This document shows positions 24,401-39,900 of a stretch of DNA of 64,000 nt, piece by piece. The stretch is from Seriola aureovittata (taxonomy: Eukaryota > Chordata > Actinopteri > Carangiformes > Carangidae): contig NC_079386.1 in the NCBI RefSeq assembly GCF_021018895.1, forward strand, positions 16,905,552-16,969,551. Direction: 5' to 3'. Position 1 is the first letter of the stretch. Each line of letters opens with the position of its first letter. Below the pieces are notes generated by a model. That model did no database searches, had not been told where the DNA came from, and saw only the letters and a program-made list of their open reading frames with translations. The translations under genes and the position numbers were made by a program.

Positions 24401-27400
24401 GTTTTTTCCCGTGATTCCCTGGCAGGAGTGTTCCTCCTTCTTGTTGGTGTGTCTTCTATTTTTGTTTTCTCATTGGAAGCCTCTCTCTTAGTTGTTCTTT
24501 CCCTTCTTCCTCTGGTAGATCTTGTCATAAAAGTTGGTTCTTCGGCAGCAGTCTCGTCCTCCACAGAGTCTAAAATTTCATAGGAAGCCTCCTCGTCTCC
24601 ATCAGGTTTGTCAGATGCTTCAGTGAGATTCAATGTCATTTTATCCTCTTTCTTTCCTCTCGCACTCCTTCTTCTACCAGACCTTTCTGTGGCGGCTGCA
24701 TCTTGAACCAGTTCGTCATCAACAGAATCTACTATTTTGTACACTTCCTTAGTGACCTCTTTGATCTCTTTGTCTTTTTTAGAACCTCCTGCAGGGGTGT
24801 CCATCTTCATTCGCGTTTCATATTTTTTAACTGGCCTGTCCTGCTTCTTTGGTGATTTTTCCTTCTCTTCCCTTTTGGATGCTCTGGTCCTGGGGCTACT
24901 CCTCTTTGATGATCTATCATCTTGTCTAGCAGTCAGCTCCACTTTTTTGGTTCTTTTTTCCTTGTTGTCAGCCTCAGACTCTGTCTTTGTAGTTGTTGGC
25001 TGATCTTCCACAGAATCAATTACCTCATAGGTATCTTCCTCTTCTTCCATGTCTTTTTTAGACATCTGATCACTGGGAGTTTCAAGTTTGTGGCTGTCAT
25101 CTTCCATTACCACCTGATCGTCAATTGAATCCAATATCTCAAAGGTTTCATGTTCAGGAACGTCGCTATCAACGTCTTTTAAAGTGTGTTTATTGTCACA
25201 GACTTCAAGAGGCTGGTCTCCATCATTTGGTTTTTGTTCTTCAGGGTTTTCCACGTCTTTGGAGGCTTTACAGGATTCTGGTGAAATCATTTTGCCTTTG
25301 ACCTCCTCTTCTTTTTGTTTTCCAGTCTTTCCATCTACCTTACCTCTTGGATCTTGTTTGCTACCTGTATCCAACACTTGAATACTATCTTCATTATTTG
25401 CCTCTTGGTTTTTAATAATTGCAACTTCAACTGCAGATTTATCATCAGATTTGTTGACTACTTGAATCACATCTTCCTCAGACAGTTGTTTTACTGTGGA
25501 ACTGTTATCTTCAACGGGGTAACTGTCTTCTTGACCTGTTGTGGCTTGACCTTCAGTAGCACTGTCGACAGTTTCAAAAGAAACACCCACTTCCTTTTCA
25601 CTGCACTCCTCAGGGCAGACTTTGCCTTCATTATTAACACTGCCGAAGACCTGTTTGTCTAAGGTTTCCTCATGCAAACTCCGGTCATTCTCAGGCTCTA
25701 TTATCTGTGTTTCAGAGCTTCCTACTTGGTTCCCATCATCCATCTGTTCATCTGTTTGGTCATCAAGTGAATCAAGGATTTGATAATTTTCAGCGTCATC
25801 ATCCTCCTCCTCCTCTGGATGTTTGCCAACATCATCTTCTTTCCTTCTCTCTTTCCTTTTCTCCAGGTCGTTGAGTGTGTTGTCTTTAGCATCAATCTCA
25901 AACCTCTGGGATTGGCTCAACTCTAACCCCCGTCCCTGTGCAGGTGGATGCATCTCTGATGATGTTTCTATTTTTGACTCTGACTCAACAGTTTTTGCAG
26001 CAATGGCCTCTTCTGACACCTTGTGGTCAGACTTTACCACTGCACTCTCTGTGGCTTTTGCTTCTCTATGTGACTCAGGATGAGTCTTTATTGATGCCAT
26101 CTTTTCAATTTCATGTGTAGTAGAGGACGATTGGGTCCTACAACTCGAGGAAGATGTAGTAGATGCTTTGACAGGAGATTTTGTCTTGCTCTGTTCTGCT
26201 TTTGGACCAGGAGAGGAAGAGGTTTCAAGACACAGTGAGGAAGAGGCAGAGGTTTTACTAACACTGGCATAGGATGAGGGTTTGGTGGGTTCAGATGAGT
26301 CCTTGGCCTTTTTTGGTGACGCAGAGGTCGATTTAGAAGACGAGCTTCTCTTCATGGAGTCTTTAGTCGACTTGGATGAGGAGGAAGAAGAGGATGAGGA
26401 AGAGGCTGAGCTCATAGGGTCTTTCAAGGACCTTTTCGAAGTTTGTTTGGCAGTACATGATGTGTCTGAGCTTTGCCTCTCTTTTTTCCCTCTGGAGGAC
26501 TGCTTGGAAAAGGAGGAGCTCTGGTGGTCAGGGCTTCTGTCTTCCACATCGCCAACTTCATCAACAGTGACAAAGTCCTCCATGTTGAAATTTTGCTCAT
26601 CAAAAAGGTAGGCGTCTGGAGAAATCACGTCATCTGTAAAATCACTTTGACCCTGGATCGAGAACAAAGAAGGAATACAATCTCTGAGACAATTACCTCA
26701 GTAATCAAATATACTTGATAGTTTGACCTATTGATTTATTGCAAATAATAGTTTTTAACAAAGACTGGTGAAAAAGACAACACATAAGTGTCATGAGCAA
26801 ATTCTGAGAGAATCGTATCATTGGTGATCGGGAGTCTCATTCTCTGTGTAGAGGAACGTTTAATAAAAGTAAGTAAAAAATAAAGGATAGAATGTTTAAT
26901 CAAAAAGCACAGATGTTTACCCTTTCTTGTGGTGTGTCTCCATCCTTCACACCTTTAGAGCCCAGGTTGCTTTTGCCAAAACTCTACAAAAAAAAAATAT
27001 TAAAAAAGAGATGGCCAATATTGCTGGATTAGTGACAGGTGAAATCAAACATAAAGGCAAAATTGTACAGCGAATTTCAATGTTTATGCCTCCCAGGCAT
27101 AATGCAAGTCAACCTTTCCAGTGCATGCAGTGCATATTGTTAATGAGACATCCGCATCACTCATTTATATATTGTTTAGCTTTGCTCCAAGTACTTCTTT
27201 GACAAAGGCAGCAAACCTGTATGCTGGTGTGTCACACTTAAACGTTGTTTCAAAAATAAGACTGGTGTTATTTCATACTTTTGCTATTGTCCACAAATAT
27301 GAAAAGCCCAAAATTAACAATGTGGTGTTGTGCTTGACTTCCCACCATTGGGTCCCCTTGGTTCCCATTAAATTCTTCATTAGGAACACATTACTTGTGC

Positions 27401-30400
27401 TATTAGCCAATCAACCAATCATGTGGCAGCAGTAAAATCCATTAAATCCTTCAGGTACAGTTCAGCAGCTTCACTTAATGAAGAAATTAAATATCAGAAT
27501 GGGGGGAAATTTGATCTCAGTGACTAGTACTGTACAAATATGCTATTAGTCACATTTAAATGCTGAGTGAGCTTTAAAGTCAGGCGTCACCTGTTTCTCT
27601 TCACTGTGTGTCCTGCTTCCTCGTGTAAGTCTGTGCTGGCGAACTGCTGCTGTAAGGGCATTGAATATGTCCTGGTCAATATGAAGGAGTTCTGTGGTGT
27701 TTTCTTCAGATTTGACCAGACTTGTGGCTAAGAGTGCGGGACTGGAGGCAGCGGGGACGGTGTTTCCATCAGCAGTATCGTCTATTGGTGTTGGTGACCC
27801 GTCCTCCCTCTTTATTTCTGCTTTCTCTACATCCTCATTTGCCTTAAAAGCAATGGTGGATTCCATGGTAATCGCAGTTTCCAGTTTCTCACTCTCCTCC
27901 TTTATTGCTACATCACTTGTGGCAGTGGCACTTGGTCCTGATTCACAAATGATGGATCCAGCAGGAGCTGCTGGTTTAGCAGAAGCAGGAATACTGGCTT
28001 GCAGAGCAGATTGGGGCCCTTTATCAGAAACTTCAGAAGGAGGAGGGGGCTTGGCTTCATCATTTACGGTGTCCAGTTCAAGGTTTATTGTGATCTCACT
28101 GGAGTCTTCAAGGCGCTGTTTTAGGCTCTTCAAACTAAAATCAAACAAAGAAAACTAATAATCATTTTCAGTATCAAATTAATCTGCAAACCTTTTTCCA
28201 ATATATCACCAACTGTTGACGTCAAACATATAGTTAACACATCCCATCGTATTTCCAGAGTCCTTGCTGATATCAAATGTGTTTTTGTCTGATAGTCTAG
28301 TAACCAAGGATATTCAGATTACACTAATTTAACAAAGAGAAAACCAGAAGGCTCTCACATTGGAGCAGCTGCAACCACAGAATCTATTGTATTTTTGCTT
28401 AAAAAACAAACAAACAAATTTGTTACTTGCAGGTTCATTTTCTCTCAATTGTCTCATTGATAAACCTTGCAGTATTTTTTTTATCACTCTGGGGCATACG
28501 TTGATAGTTTATGTCAATCAATTACATGTGATCTGGAGCCAGAATAATGTGGGTCATAGCAGTCAGCAGTTATTTTGGTTACATGATTTGACTTTGTTAA
28601 CCTGACAAGAATCAGTTACAGGGTGATGTACTCACGGCTCAAAACGCTGAACTTTACTCCTGTGTAAAAGGAAAAAAAGAGGTTTGTCAGTTTAGGTATG
28701 AGGACAGGAGATTAAAAAATAAAGACATGAGGAGGTAACCTTTTATAAAAGCCTGTGTTGGCAAACACTATATATAGGTAATTATATAACCATATAGGTA
28801 ATTATAACTCGTTTACTCCCTTTTCTCCCTCCCTAATTAAAGAACACACTTACCAAGTTACAACTTTAGATACAGTGTCCGGTGAAAAAGTGTTGTACTT
28901 CTCCACCACCTGTGTTACACCGCTGGAGTCAGCCATCTCAACGCATATCTGAGGTAGAAAGACAGTCATGGACATGGAGTGAAAAGAGTGAGTGAGGAAG
29001 AAGAAATAAATGAAGTGACAAGAGAAAAACAACAAGTAAGGATCCTTTATATGTGAAGTCAGAGTGTATTCAAGCAGAACTGTGGTACTAAAAGGTGTGT
29101 TACAATGGCTTTTCTATCCAAGCTTAGATGTAAAAAGTGGAGGTGTTGCTGTTGCTGTGTTATTGTTGTACCCTGTTAGCGAGTGGCAGGAAGCTGACAA
29201 AAGCAGCGATAGACGCCACCACTTCCATGACCATCTTGACGATATCCACGGTTGTCTCAGAGATCTCCACACAGAGCAGCCTCTCCTCCAGAGACTCTGG
29301 ATCAGGAACACGCTGGAAAACAACAAACAGCTGGTGTTAAGGACCAAGGAGGCAAAGAAATAGCTGCTTTCATATTAAAATAAATGATTTATGACTTACA
29401 GCGTTGCTCCATTTCATCAGCGTTTTATACATGAGCTCCTGCAAAAAGAAGACAAGTCACAGAGAGATGTTGTCAAAACACATTTTAAAGCAGCGTACAT
29501 TATATCTGCATTTTAAAATGTATTTAAAACCAACAATTGTTCTCCAAATGGTTCAGATTGTATGCATACATGTATTTCTGTGCTTGTCTGTGGAGTACTC
29601 CTAGTTTCAACAACCACACTATAACATTTTATTGTTATTTCCATCCAAAAATTTCTACAGAAAGAATTAGAGGAAATCACAGAAAGAAATTAGACGGAGA
29701 AACAAGCGAAGCAAGGAACCCCAGTGTCCACACCTCTCTTGATTCAGGATGCATCTGCTCCAAGACGAAATGGACGCGGAGTCTGGAGCCTCCGACAGAC
29801 ACAGGATTTCTGATGTGATCTCGGACAAAATTGCAGCACGCAGTCAAATTGTTGAAATACACAAAAGCCTGGAGGCGAGGAGAGAAGAAAGAAAGAAAGT
29901 TATGACTTAGTTTAATTCAAACAACAAAGTTCAATTTAATCAATCAAAATGCGGCATCTTCTCCTTACCCTCCTCTGCAGTGTCAGGACTATCACGTTGT
30001 AGTAGAGGGAGTGAAGATTTTGTTTAGGGAAATAAGGCCAGACCAACTTGGTGACGTCCTCATGCTTGTAGCTTCCCTCAGGCAAACCAGTCAACATGAT
30101 TGTGGGGATCAAGAAACCTTGACGCTTGGCCTTCTACAGGACACAATGTTCAAGACAAAAGTTAAAGCCGGAGGAGTCAAACTAGGTTTTGCCTAACGAC
30201 GTTCAGACCAAAAGCAGTGAGTAAAAAAATTTGCTCTGGCTGCCCTACCAAGGATGCTGTTGAAGTCTGTGGGTGCTCAAAAGTGTACGCGTGTTCTCTG
30301 GAGTAGAGAACTTCTACATTCCGATTGGTTGCTGCTGAATCGCATCATAGCTAACTTACTTTATGGTAAATAAAGTTGCCTGGACTTCAGCTTTCTCTGA

Positions 30401-33400
30401 CACTGGCTCACACAGAAAATGTTTGACTTCTGGTCACTTGGACGTTCTTGCTGCTTTCGATCTGAACATACAGTAACTTGCTGTAAGGTTGTAATTTAAG
30501 TTACATCCTCTAAACCAGCAGCAAATCTGAACTGAGCATAAAATCCTCCAGGTTCAACACCACCTAATGTGGAGCTTAATATTTCTTTTATCTAATTTAA
30601 TCCAATATCAATCAATATCTTTAGCTGTTTTTTTTTTTCAATGAATGTCATTGCAACATGAATATAAAAAAACAAACAAAAAAAATTGATGCAGTTATCG
30701 GGAATAATCTGCTTACCGCAATGTCATCAATTTCTCTGACCGTCAGATGATCTGGGAACCAAAAACAAACACAGTCACTTTCCTGAACAATAAGTAAATA
30801 CGTTAAATTTGGAAGTTAAATATTGTCTCCAGCTGTCTCTTACCTGGGATGATGAACCAAGGGGACATGGTAGGGAACACAAAGGGACTAGCTGTCAACG
30901 TGACGCAGAACGGTGAAATGCTACCCTGTGGAACACCAAATTTTGTTGTTGGGATAGTTGTCCCGGCAACAACATCCTTGCTGTCCGGAATAGCATTTGC
31001 GGCAAGTCTCGGTGCTGCAAGAACAAAAAACAAGAAGGGGTGTATTGTTTGAATGTATCTGAAGAGTGACGACAGTTTTTATTTCCTGACATGAAGACTT
31101 ACGTAGAGCTGTGGAGTCGCAGTGTGGCGTTTTCAGCCTGTAGACTGTGTGAGCAGGGGCCTGTTTCAGGAGGCTGTACCAAACTCCGAGCCGATCAGCA
31201 TCACGATTGGACTCAAATTCAATAAACACCTGAAACACATATAGGACAGATAAGAAGAACAGGAAATCTTTTTAAATTCCCTAAAACACATGTGCTTGTG
31301 TGTTTATGTTTATACCTTGTTCAGGAGAGGCATGTAGTTTCTGACAGAATCGATTTTTTTCAAAGCTTCCCTGAGGTCTTTGGCCTCGCTTGGTGAAATG
31401 TTCTTGATGTAGATTGTTCTTTCTCCATCATCAAGCACCGGCTGTGTCAAGAACAAATGAACATTTAGACTTTTTGAAATTTTGAAACTTTAAAAATTAC
31501 TCTAAACGCACAAAGTTATATTCAGTAGTTCTTTTAAAGTCCAAGTTCATTTTGAAAACTGGGGATGAGTCTTTTACATAATCACTGGGAAAGTAATTGT
31601 GTTTGTTACTTACAGAATTCATCCGCTTCATCACTGATTTATAAAACCCAAGCTGAAACAAAAACATCAGAGTATTAAATATACTAAACATCGATAAAAA
31701 CCTGTCAATAAAATCAATCAGTGTCGTGTACATGCTCACCGGTGACATTGTTATGCCGCCATCCACTACACGCACCGCCAGTCTGGAGTTTTTAAGAGTC
31801 ATGCGATTCCGTCTGGTGAAAGTCAAAAGCTTGTGCACATCCTGCACTGTTGGCATCACAGCAAAGGCCTTAAGAGGAAAACCAGAAACAAAAATGTATT
31901 ATCAATTATACTGACAGATTACATACATGTTTGTAATAGTAATATAAGAGTTAAAATCAGTCTGAAAATGATACAGGAACCAATAGTGTATTTATTACAA
32001 TGAGTATGCAAAGATCTCACAATAACTGATGTTCAACTGCAAGTTAGAGTAATAATTAAAATAAACTTAATGTTACATAACCCAGTTTAGAAGTAGAAAC
32101 GCACAAAACCACACAAAAACAACAAAACAAACAAAAAGACCATCCAACAAATGACACAAGAAGCTGATCGAGGGGACTAAGAGATGACAGTAAAAATACA
32201 GGATTAATAAACCAAACCGATGCAGATTAATAACCTGGTGCCTACCATGCAAGCCTGAGGAAACACATAGATGTTGTCATCTTTATATTCAAATCCAAAT
32301 GGAACGAGCAGGTTGGCGAGGTCTTCTACTGTGTAGCAGCCATCGTAATACTTTGGCAGGTTGGTTATGAGCAGCTGCTTCTTACCAAGTGAAAAAAACT
32401 GGGAAAATGGAGGAAGAAAGAAAAAAAAAAGACAAAATGTTACTGAAGTTTTGTTTGGGCATTTTAGTGACAACATAAGACTGGATTAATTATTTTACTA
32501 ACAGTGACGTTCTCGCAGTCAGACTAAGGCGAAAAGTGGGAATGGATCCTAAGACCTCACTAAATCTGTTACAGGAAGTGACAGGAGTCATCATTGTGAC
32601 ATAACCAAGCTTTACGCCCTTTGTGAACTAAAGGATCACTATATGTTATTATTAATGCTATTATAAACAAATAAACTAGAATCGGATACAAAAAACATTT
32701 GAACCTTACTGCCTACAGGCAAAAGAAATTCTTTGATATAAATTTTAAGACATCTTTATAACTTCTGGGGCCTTTTTTAGAACTGAATTAATTCATTTTA
32801 ATTTAAGACTGTTCAAGACCTGCAGATATGCTGTGCAAAATTACATTCACACCCATTCAAGAGATTTTAGTACATATCAATGCCTATTGCATCAACTGAG
32901 GAGCAGATCATAACCGAACCAAAACAAACTACATGTTTAAATACTGCAGTAGTTCATAAAAGGGGAGTTGAGAAAACCTACTTTTGGTAAGAAGCAGGTT
33001 TTATTCTTGAGGCACGCTGAAAAAGAAAGCGAAAAATAGACAAAAATATGAATTAGGATCACCTGCAACTGTAGATATGTATGATCTTAATATAGTTAAT
33101 GACTCCAGTGAGACAAACTCAGTCTCTTTCTTGGATTTCTTACTGATTTTATTTTGATGCAGGTGCTTTTCTACCATCTCCCCAACAGTCAGAGGGGTAA
33201 CTGCAGCTGAAGAAGACGAGGTTCCTGCCGCTTGCGGCTTGCTCACTGCTGCAGCTGAAGAGGATGAGGTGCCTGCCAGTTGCTGCTCACTCACTGCTGC
33301 AGGTGGAGAAGACAAGGTTCCTGCCAGTTGCTGTGCACTCACTTCTGCAGCTGAAGAGGGTGAGTTTGCTCCCAGTTGCTGTTTGGTCACTGCTGCAGTT

Positions 33401-36400
33401 ATTGGCTCAGTTTTGGCAGATGCGGCTACTTCAGTCAACGCAGCTGAAACCTTGCTGACAGCCTTGGAGGCATCCACTCCTGATGATGGATCTCTTTGGG
33501 TCTTAATGGCAGATGCAGGATCTTTAAAAGAGCAAGTTTAAGATGAATATTTTCAAAGATCATCAACATTGCCACTAAACCCTCTACATCTGTTGGATCC
33601 AGGCTGACACCAAAAAGTAGACCTTGACCATGAACATGACCCATAGTCTAATTTTCAATCTAAGTAGAATGATATCTGAGACACGTTCCTGAGATATGTG
33701 TTAATTAAAACATATAGAACTACAGTGTATTTGAAAATAAAGTTTAGTGGGACGGAGCCACAAGTGGCCATACAACAGTTGTGTGTAACGATAGCAATAA
33801 CAACATACACTGTCTGCTACTATAAATACCCTATAATCTGCTACAACAAACAACCTATTTACCTCAGATTAATTAACATTTCGTAAAACCTACAGCTGTT
33901 TTCAGACATCAATTGCCTTTTCTAGAAATCCAAGTATGTATCAGTTTTAACATCTTCAGTAGGACCCAATAGGCTTGTGGCTTAGAGCCCTAGACTGGGT
34001 AGGGAAGTCAGAAACCATTGACAAACTGACTAACACCGTTTTTGTCTTTTCATCTAGATTATTGCCATCAAATGGTCACAAACATACCTTTTTGAGTTGT
34101 TTTTGTCTCCACTCCTTCGACAGTCAACTTTGCTTCTACAGCAGCTTCAGTTGAGTTTGATGCAGCCTGCTGCTGGATTTGTGAAGCATTTGTCTTGGTC
34201 TCCAGCCCTTGTACAGATGATTCTGGTTCTGGCAGAGTACTTTGCTGGACTTGTGATGAAGCTTTGAAAGAGGTTTCTGGAGTTCTAATGATGGTCTGAG
34301 GACTCTGAGTATCAATGGCTGAAGGATTAAGAACTCCCTCTGTGGTTTGAGATGGAACAGTAGAAGGTTTAGGCGGAGACAAATCTGGTCTGGTCTCATC
34401 TTTAGTGGTTGATGGTGGACTCTCACTGTATTTGGCTGGTACAGTCTCTGGATTTGTCTGTTTTTCCCCTTTATCAGCACAACTTTTAACTTCCATGGTC
34501 TCTGCAACTTCAACTCCTGTTACCCCAAACTCCATTGGTTCAGTGTCTTTGGCTTCTTTCACCTCAACATCAACCTTGGCAAGTTCTGCTTGGTGCTTCA
34601 ATTCAGAAACTGTCACATTTCCTGTTTCAACAACCTTGGCCATGTCTTCCAGCACCACTACAGGTTCTAGAGCCTTTGTTTCCAATTCTTTAGACTTGGA
34701 CGTCTCTACATCAGGGAGATTTTCTGAAGCCATAGATTTGGATGGCACATTTATGGCTTTTGCAGCTGTTTCTTCCACCTTTTCTTGCGTCACAACTCCT
34801 CCTGCAGGCAAATTTTCCTCCAGTTTTTTGGGTTTCTGGGAATTTGAGGCTGTTTCTGCTTTGGACACCAAGACATTTGCACCTTTAGTTGGTCCAGCAA
34901 CAGTCCTAGTTGCTGATTCATCAACCATGGCTGTCTCTTTCTGCGGGGCCACACTTTTTACCGTTTTAGCTTTCGGCCGGGTTGAGACATTTTTTGCTTT
35001 GGAAACCAAGACCTTTGCTTTAGTAACATTTGCTGAGCCTTTAACTGAGCCTTTGGCAGCAGTTTTCTCACTTTTAATGTTACCTGTTGCAACGTTGCTG
35101 GCTTCAGAGGGTAAAGATAAAGGCTTTGCAGGGCAATTAGGCAAAGTTTTGTGAGCTGTAGGGAGAACATCCTTTGTGGGAGTACTGGTAGTTGTGGATT
35201 TAGTGGTTTGAGGTTTGGAGACACTGGAAATGGCTGGGTTTCTGTGAACAAAAGAAAGTTAAATGGTTGTAAAGCAGGAGAATAATTAAAAAATGGAAGT
35301 TCAAGGGAATGGTTTGGATATTTTTTTATATGCTCTTCACAATAAGATCGCACTGTCTTTCAAAAGTTGACTTCCTGTCCTGTGATGACTGTTAGTCCAT
35401 GTGTTACCTATTGTTTGTTTTTAAATTAACAAACCGAATGACATTCAACATACAGGAGGTGGACACAGTATCGTGTAGATCATTCCTGTAGAGTTTACAG
35501 AAAATAAAATCTTCCTGTGTCTAGATTTTTAGTTATTCATTTTGGTTGTTGTAGTAAAAAGTGTAATTTAACTCGTGTCCATCCCATGTGCACACTAAAT
35601 GTTCACTGATTTTTGTTATGAGGTAAATTCCCAAAAGGTGAATAAAACCAAGAGCAGTAAATTCTGAATATACTGTATATACTCTAAGTTGGAAAGACTC
35701 TTAGAAAAAAATGGATTTTTTTTTTTTTACTGAGGAGACAAGGCGGACAGACAGTGACTGAATATTTACAGTAATATACTGACAAGGACGAGATAAAACA
35801 TCTAGCCTCCATCACTGTTAAAAAGAGGTTTGTTTGAAGCATATCTTACTTCTGAGAAGTCGTCTTTCGCTCCTTAGAAACAGTGTCCTGTAAACAAACC
35901 AAATGACATTTGTTATTCTAGATTAATCTGATTATTGACACTGTCAATAAACACAGTCCACACCATAAGTATTTTCACAGTAACGCATTCTTCAGGCTTT
36001 ATGCTTCAGCACATTCAATTTGAAATAAAATACACAGGTATATACATATTAAAGCTGACACTTGGAACTTTAATGCAGTATCCATTATTTTATTCCAAAT
36101 TGAATGTGCTGAAAATGAGAGTCTGAAGACCAAAAATTGTGCAACTGTCCAAAGAACTTTAGACTATATATTTCCCTTGGACATGGACAGAAAGACAGAT
36201 AAAGTGTAATACCTTTTCTCTGGCAACATTGACGATCATTCCTTTCATGTCGAAGCTCTTTACACTCTTCAGTTTCTTAGCATCCTCCTCTTTCTCGAAA
36301 CACACGATTGCCTTCATGTACACATCAAACACATATACGTTTGTATTACTACAACCATCAGGATTCACTACATCCAAACAGACTACAGACAGAAATTGAC

Positions 36401-36865
36401 AGTTCACCCTTACGTTTTAGTCAGCTTCTATAGCTTCTCAAATGTGAATATTTGCTCTTTTTCTTCTGTGATAGCATGTTTTGATAGCAAAAACTCACTT
36501 TTAACTGTCTCTATACATACCGCCAGTGTAGACCGAAACAGTACGACTGATTTTGTTTTTCCAAACTGCTCCACAGCATTGACCACATCATTGTGAGAGA
36601 GAGAAGGATAAATCCCTTCTAGCTTCACCATGGTTGGAGGTGAAGATTTACCCAACTGAGTAAAGAGAGAGAGAAAACCAATTAAAGATCTCTTTATCAT
36701 AAATTGACAATTGAAAATGACTGTCTTTTAATGATTAGAAGGAAAAAGATGCATCTTCTTTTGATGTCATTGATCTAAACATTATGTCACAAAAAATAAA
36801 TTTACCAGCTATAGACTGTTGCCAAAATTCCCTGACAAATTAGTAAACACACACACGCACGCACA

Positions 36866-36904
<39 letters not shown>

Positions 36905-39900
36905 CAACCTTAGTCTTTGTAGAAGCACTTGCCTCGTTCTTCTGCAGACTGGGCTTTGCTTTGGAAGACATTGTTGTCATTTCCTTCTTCCTTGCTGTTG
37001 AAGAGTACGAAGAGGCAGCAGAGGATGAACTTTTTCCCCCAGCAGAGGGAGAAGACTGGGAGCGTTTTCCTCCTTTGGGTGACGAATTGGATGATGATGA
37101 TGAGGAAGACTTCATCTTGGCTAACTCAGCCAGTAAGGCAGGAGCTAGAGTTTTAACTACAGCCTCCAGATCAGACTCTTTTGACAATGACTGGACAGCT
37201 AGAGGGACAAAGGTGAAAAACACTGTCAGACAAAACTGCAGTGTTTGGGAGTTTCCACGGGACCTGGGAGCGGTTGAATTACATAAAATGTAGATATAAT
37301 AACCATATTATCATAAAGTGATACAAAGCCAGGATGTTGGTTGGCGGATTTAGATAGAGTCAAGTTAACCCTTTCCCCATTTCCATTATCTATGCTCACC
37401 TCTGCTGGCTGTAGGTTAATATTTACTGTATAAGAGAAGGGTATTAATGTTCTCATCTAACTCTCAAAAATAAGAAGGTGAACAAGTGCAACAAACGTAT
37501 ATTATCCCTTTTATATTATATATGAATGACAATAACAGTTTATATTTGTGGCATGCACACTTGATAGAAATTAAAATTTTTGCAGTTTCTCAAACCTGAT
37601 TTTTCCAGTAGTTTCTTCGCCAGTATCTCTGCACTGCTCGACCTCTTACGTTGAGGGGACGACCTCTCTGTGGAAGATCGTCTTTCACGGCTTCTTCTAG
37701 GAGATGATCGTCTCTCATCACCCCTCCTTGGGGATCTTCTTTCACGGCTCCTCGGAGATGGTCGCTTCTCCTCATTTCGTCTTGGCGAAGACCGTTTCTC
37801 ATCTCTCCTCCTCGGTGAGGATCGTCTCTCAAAGCTCCTTGAACGTGACCGATATCGAGAGAACGTAAGACGGTCATACCGTGGAGAGCGAGAACGAGAC
37901 CGGGAACTGAAGGATAAATTCATAAATGGTTATCAAACGTTTCACAAAAACATTTCTTAAGTCACATTCAAATGAATGTTGATGCAGATTTCACAATATA
38001 ATGCCAAGTGGAATCTCTTCTGTTAACCTATAATATTGCTCATATCAGAATTTGTGTCTCACAGACCTGCGAGTGTATCTGGAGCTGTGCGGTGATCGTG
38101 ATCGGCTGCGTTTCTCTCTTCTTTCATGGTGTCTTCGGGGACTAGGTGAGTGGGAACGGGAGCGGCTTCCATGCCTGGTTTTCTGATGACGATGTTGGGA
38201 AGTCTGGGCAGCAGTTGAGGACGCTGCCTTGCTTGCCTTATCTTTTCCTGCGGCACTGAAGAGAACATGGCACAAAATAAGCAAAGGTGAATGAAAGACA
38301 ATTTTTTTTCCAAAAATCAGCACTGTACTGGTTTTCAACTGGTGTGGTTACTATTAAAGAATGAAAAATGTACCTGGACTCAAGTATTATCTCACCATCC
38401 CAATCTGGGTATCTGTGAAAAACAAACAATGAAAAACAAAACAGTCTGAACACACACCCATTACAACAGCAAACAGGTCACATTTTGACAAAAGGCTAAG
38501 ATATCTGCATTGAGGTAGACTTTCATGAAGCAATGGTATTCAGGTGACACTTCTAGAGTCAAATGGTATCAAGAAATTGTACCGTTTTCGTAGACTGTTA
38601 GTACAGAATAGACAGCATAATCATGAACCCTGAGAGAAGACTAGCCTCTTAACAGTATGGGTTCACGAAAGACATTCAAGGCACGCAGATAACTACTGCA
38701 ATTAGCTACAGACGAGTGACAAATTAGAGGGAAAACCTACATATAGTGTCTTAATAAGGTATTGGTCCACCATGCGCCACCTGAACAACTTCAATGTGCC
38801 TTGGCATTGATTCTACAAGTCTCTGGAACTCTACTGAGCGATGAATACCATTTAGTGACACCTTGTGCCCTGTGCCCTTCTCCTCGAATTTGTCACCCAT
38901 CTGTATGCAGTCTGCGCCAACATTACACACTACACAGTACAAATTCATCAGGGACAAACAATCCATAGGATTCTTTCTGTCCAGTGTTTCCACTTCAGTA
39001 CATTGGCGCTTATTTATCAAACAATAACAATAAAGTGAAAAACTATAAGAAAGAAAAAAAGACTGACTGTGCTCGCAGGATTTTGCAGCTCTCAAGGTGA
39101 AGGCCGGTGTTCTGGTGGGAGAGCCAATCCTAGTTAGAAAAACAAACACACAGCATTTAGATAGACCTCATCACAGCTGCTATGAGCTTAAATATCTCAA
39201 CTGCCATGACACAAATTTTTGTTTATACAACATTAAATTAAAGACATTTCTTAGAGCTTTGTTTTGTTCCAATGCTTTACCCTTTAAAAAGTGTCCAATT
39301 ACATTGCTGAGATATCACATTCGAAACAAGAAAACTTTGTTGATACATGTTCATATCAAGTCTGGCTCTAACAACTCAGAAAGTAAATAAAAAGCTGTGT
39401 CTAAGTGACGTCTTATAGTACAAACAATGCTATGAAATAAGCATGGAAACAAATATAATACCTGGATATGAACAAAAACATTAAACCTTTATTGTAAAAG
39501 CTGACTCAGCTTGAGTTGGAAGAACAAGAAGTCTTTATCATGAAACACATGAAAAACACAGGTGTCACAGTGCCAGTAACAACCAAAATGAAAAGGTCTT
39601 CTTTGGCTCTTGATTTTGCGATGTCTGGCTCTTCAGGTTATCTCAGCAGAGGTCACTATCAAGTATGGATCAGGACAAAACCACACGTCTGGAGTAGAGG
39701 CAGGTAGATGTGGAGACCGGGGAGAAGGAGCAGCTGGTCGTTGCTGAGTAGCCAAAATATGAAATGCGATGTCCCAAAAGGAGGGAGAAAAACAGCAAAC
39801 AAATGGTCAATAAAAAAAAATAAAAAAATAAAAAATCTCTGCTGATTTTGTGACATTTGAAGTAAAATGGCTGCTGGTGGGCTATCAAAATACTTAATAC

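Noticed and set aside
23233..26611. Plus-strand ORFs opposite znf638 exon 29 (up to 145 codons)
   Set aside because: Shadow frames of the highly biased Glu/Ser/Lys coding strand; the same shadows recur opposite copy B.
34405..35154. Plus-strand 249-codon ORF
   Set aside because: Antisense of znf638-A exon 11, which has matching splice borders and phase.
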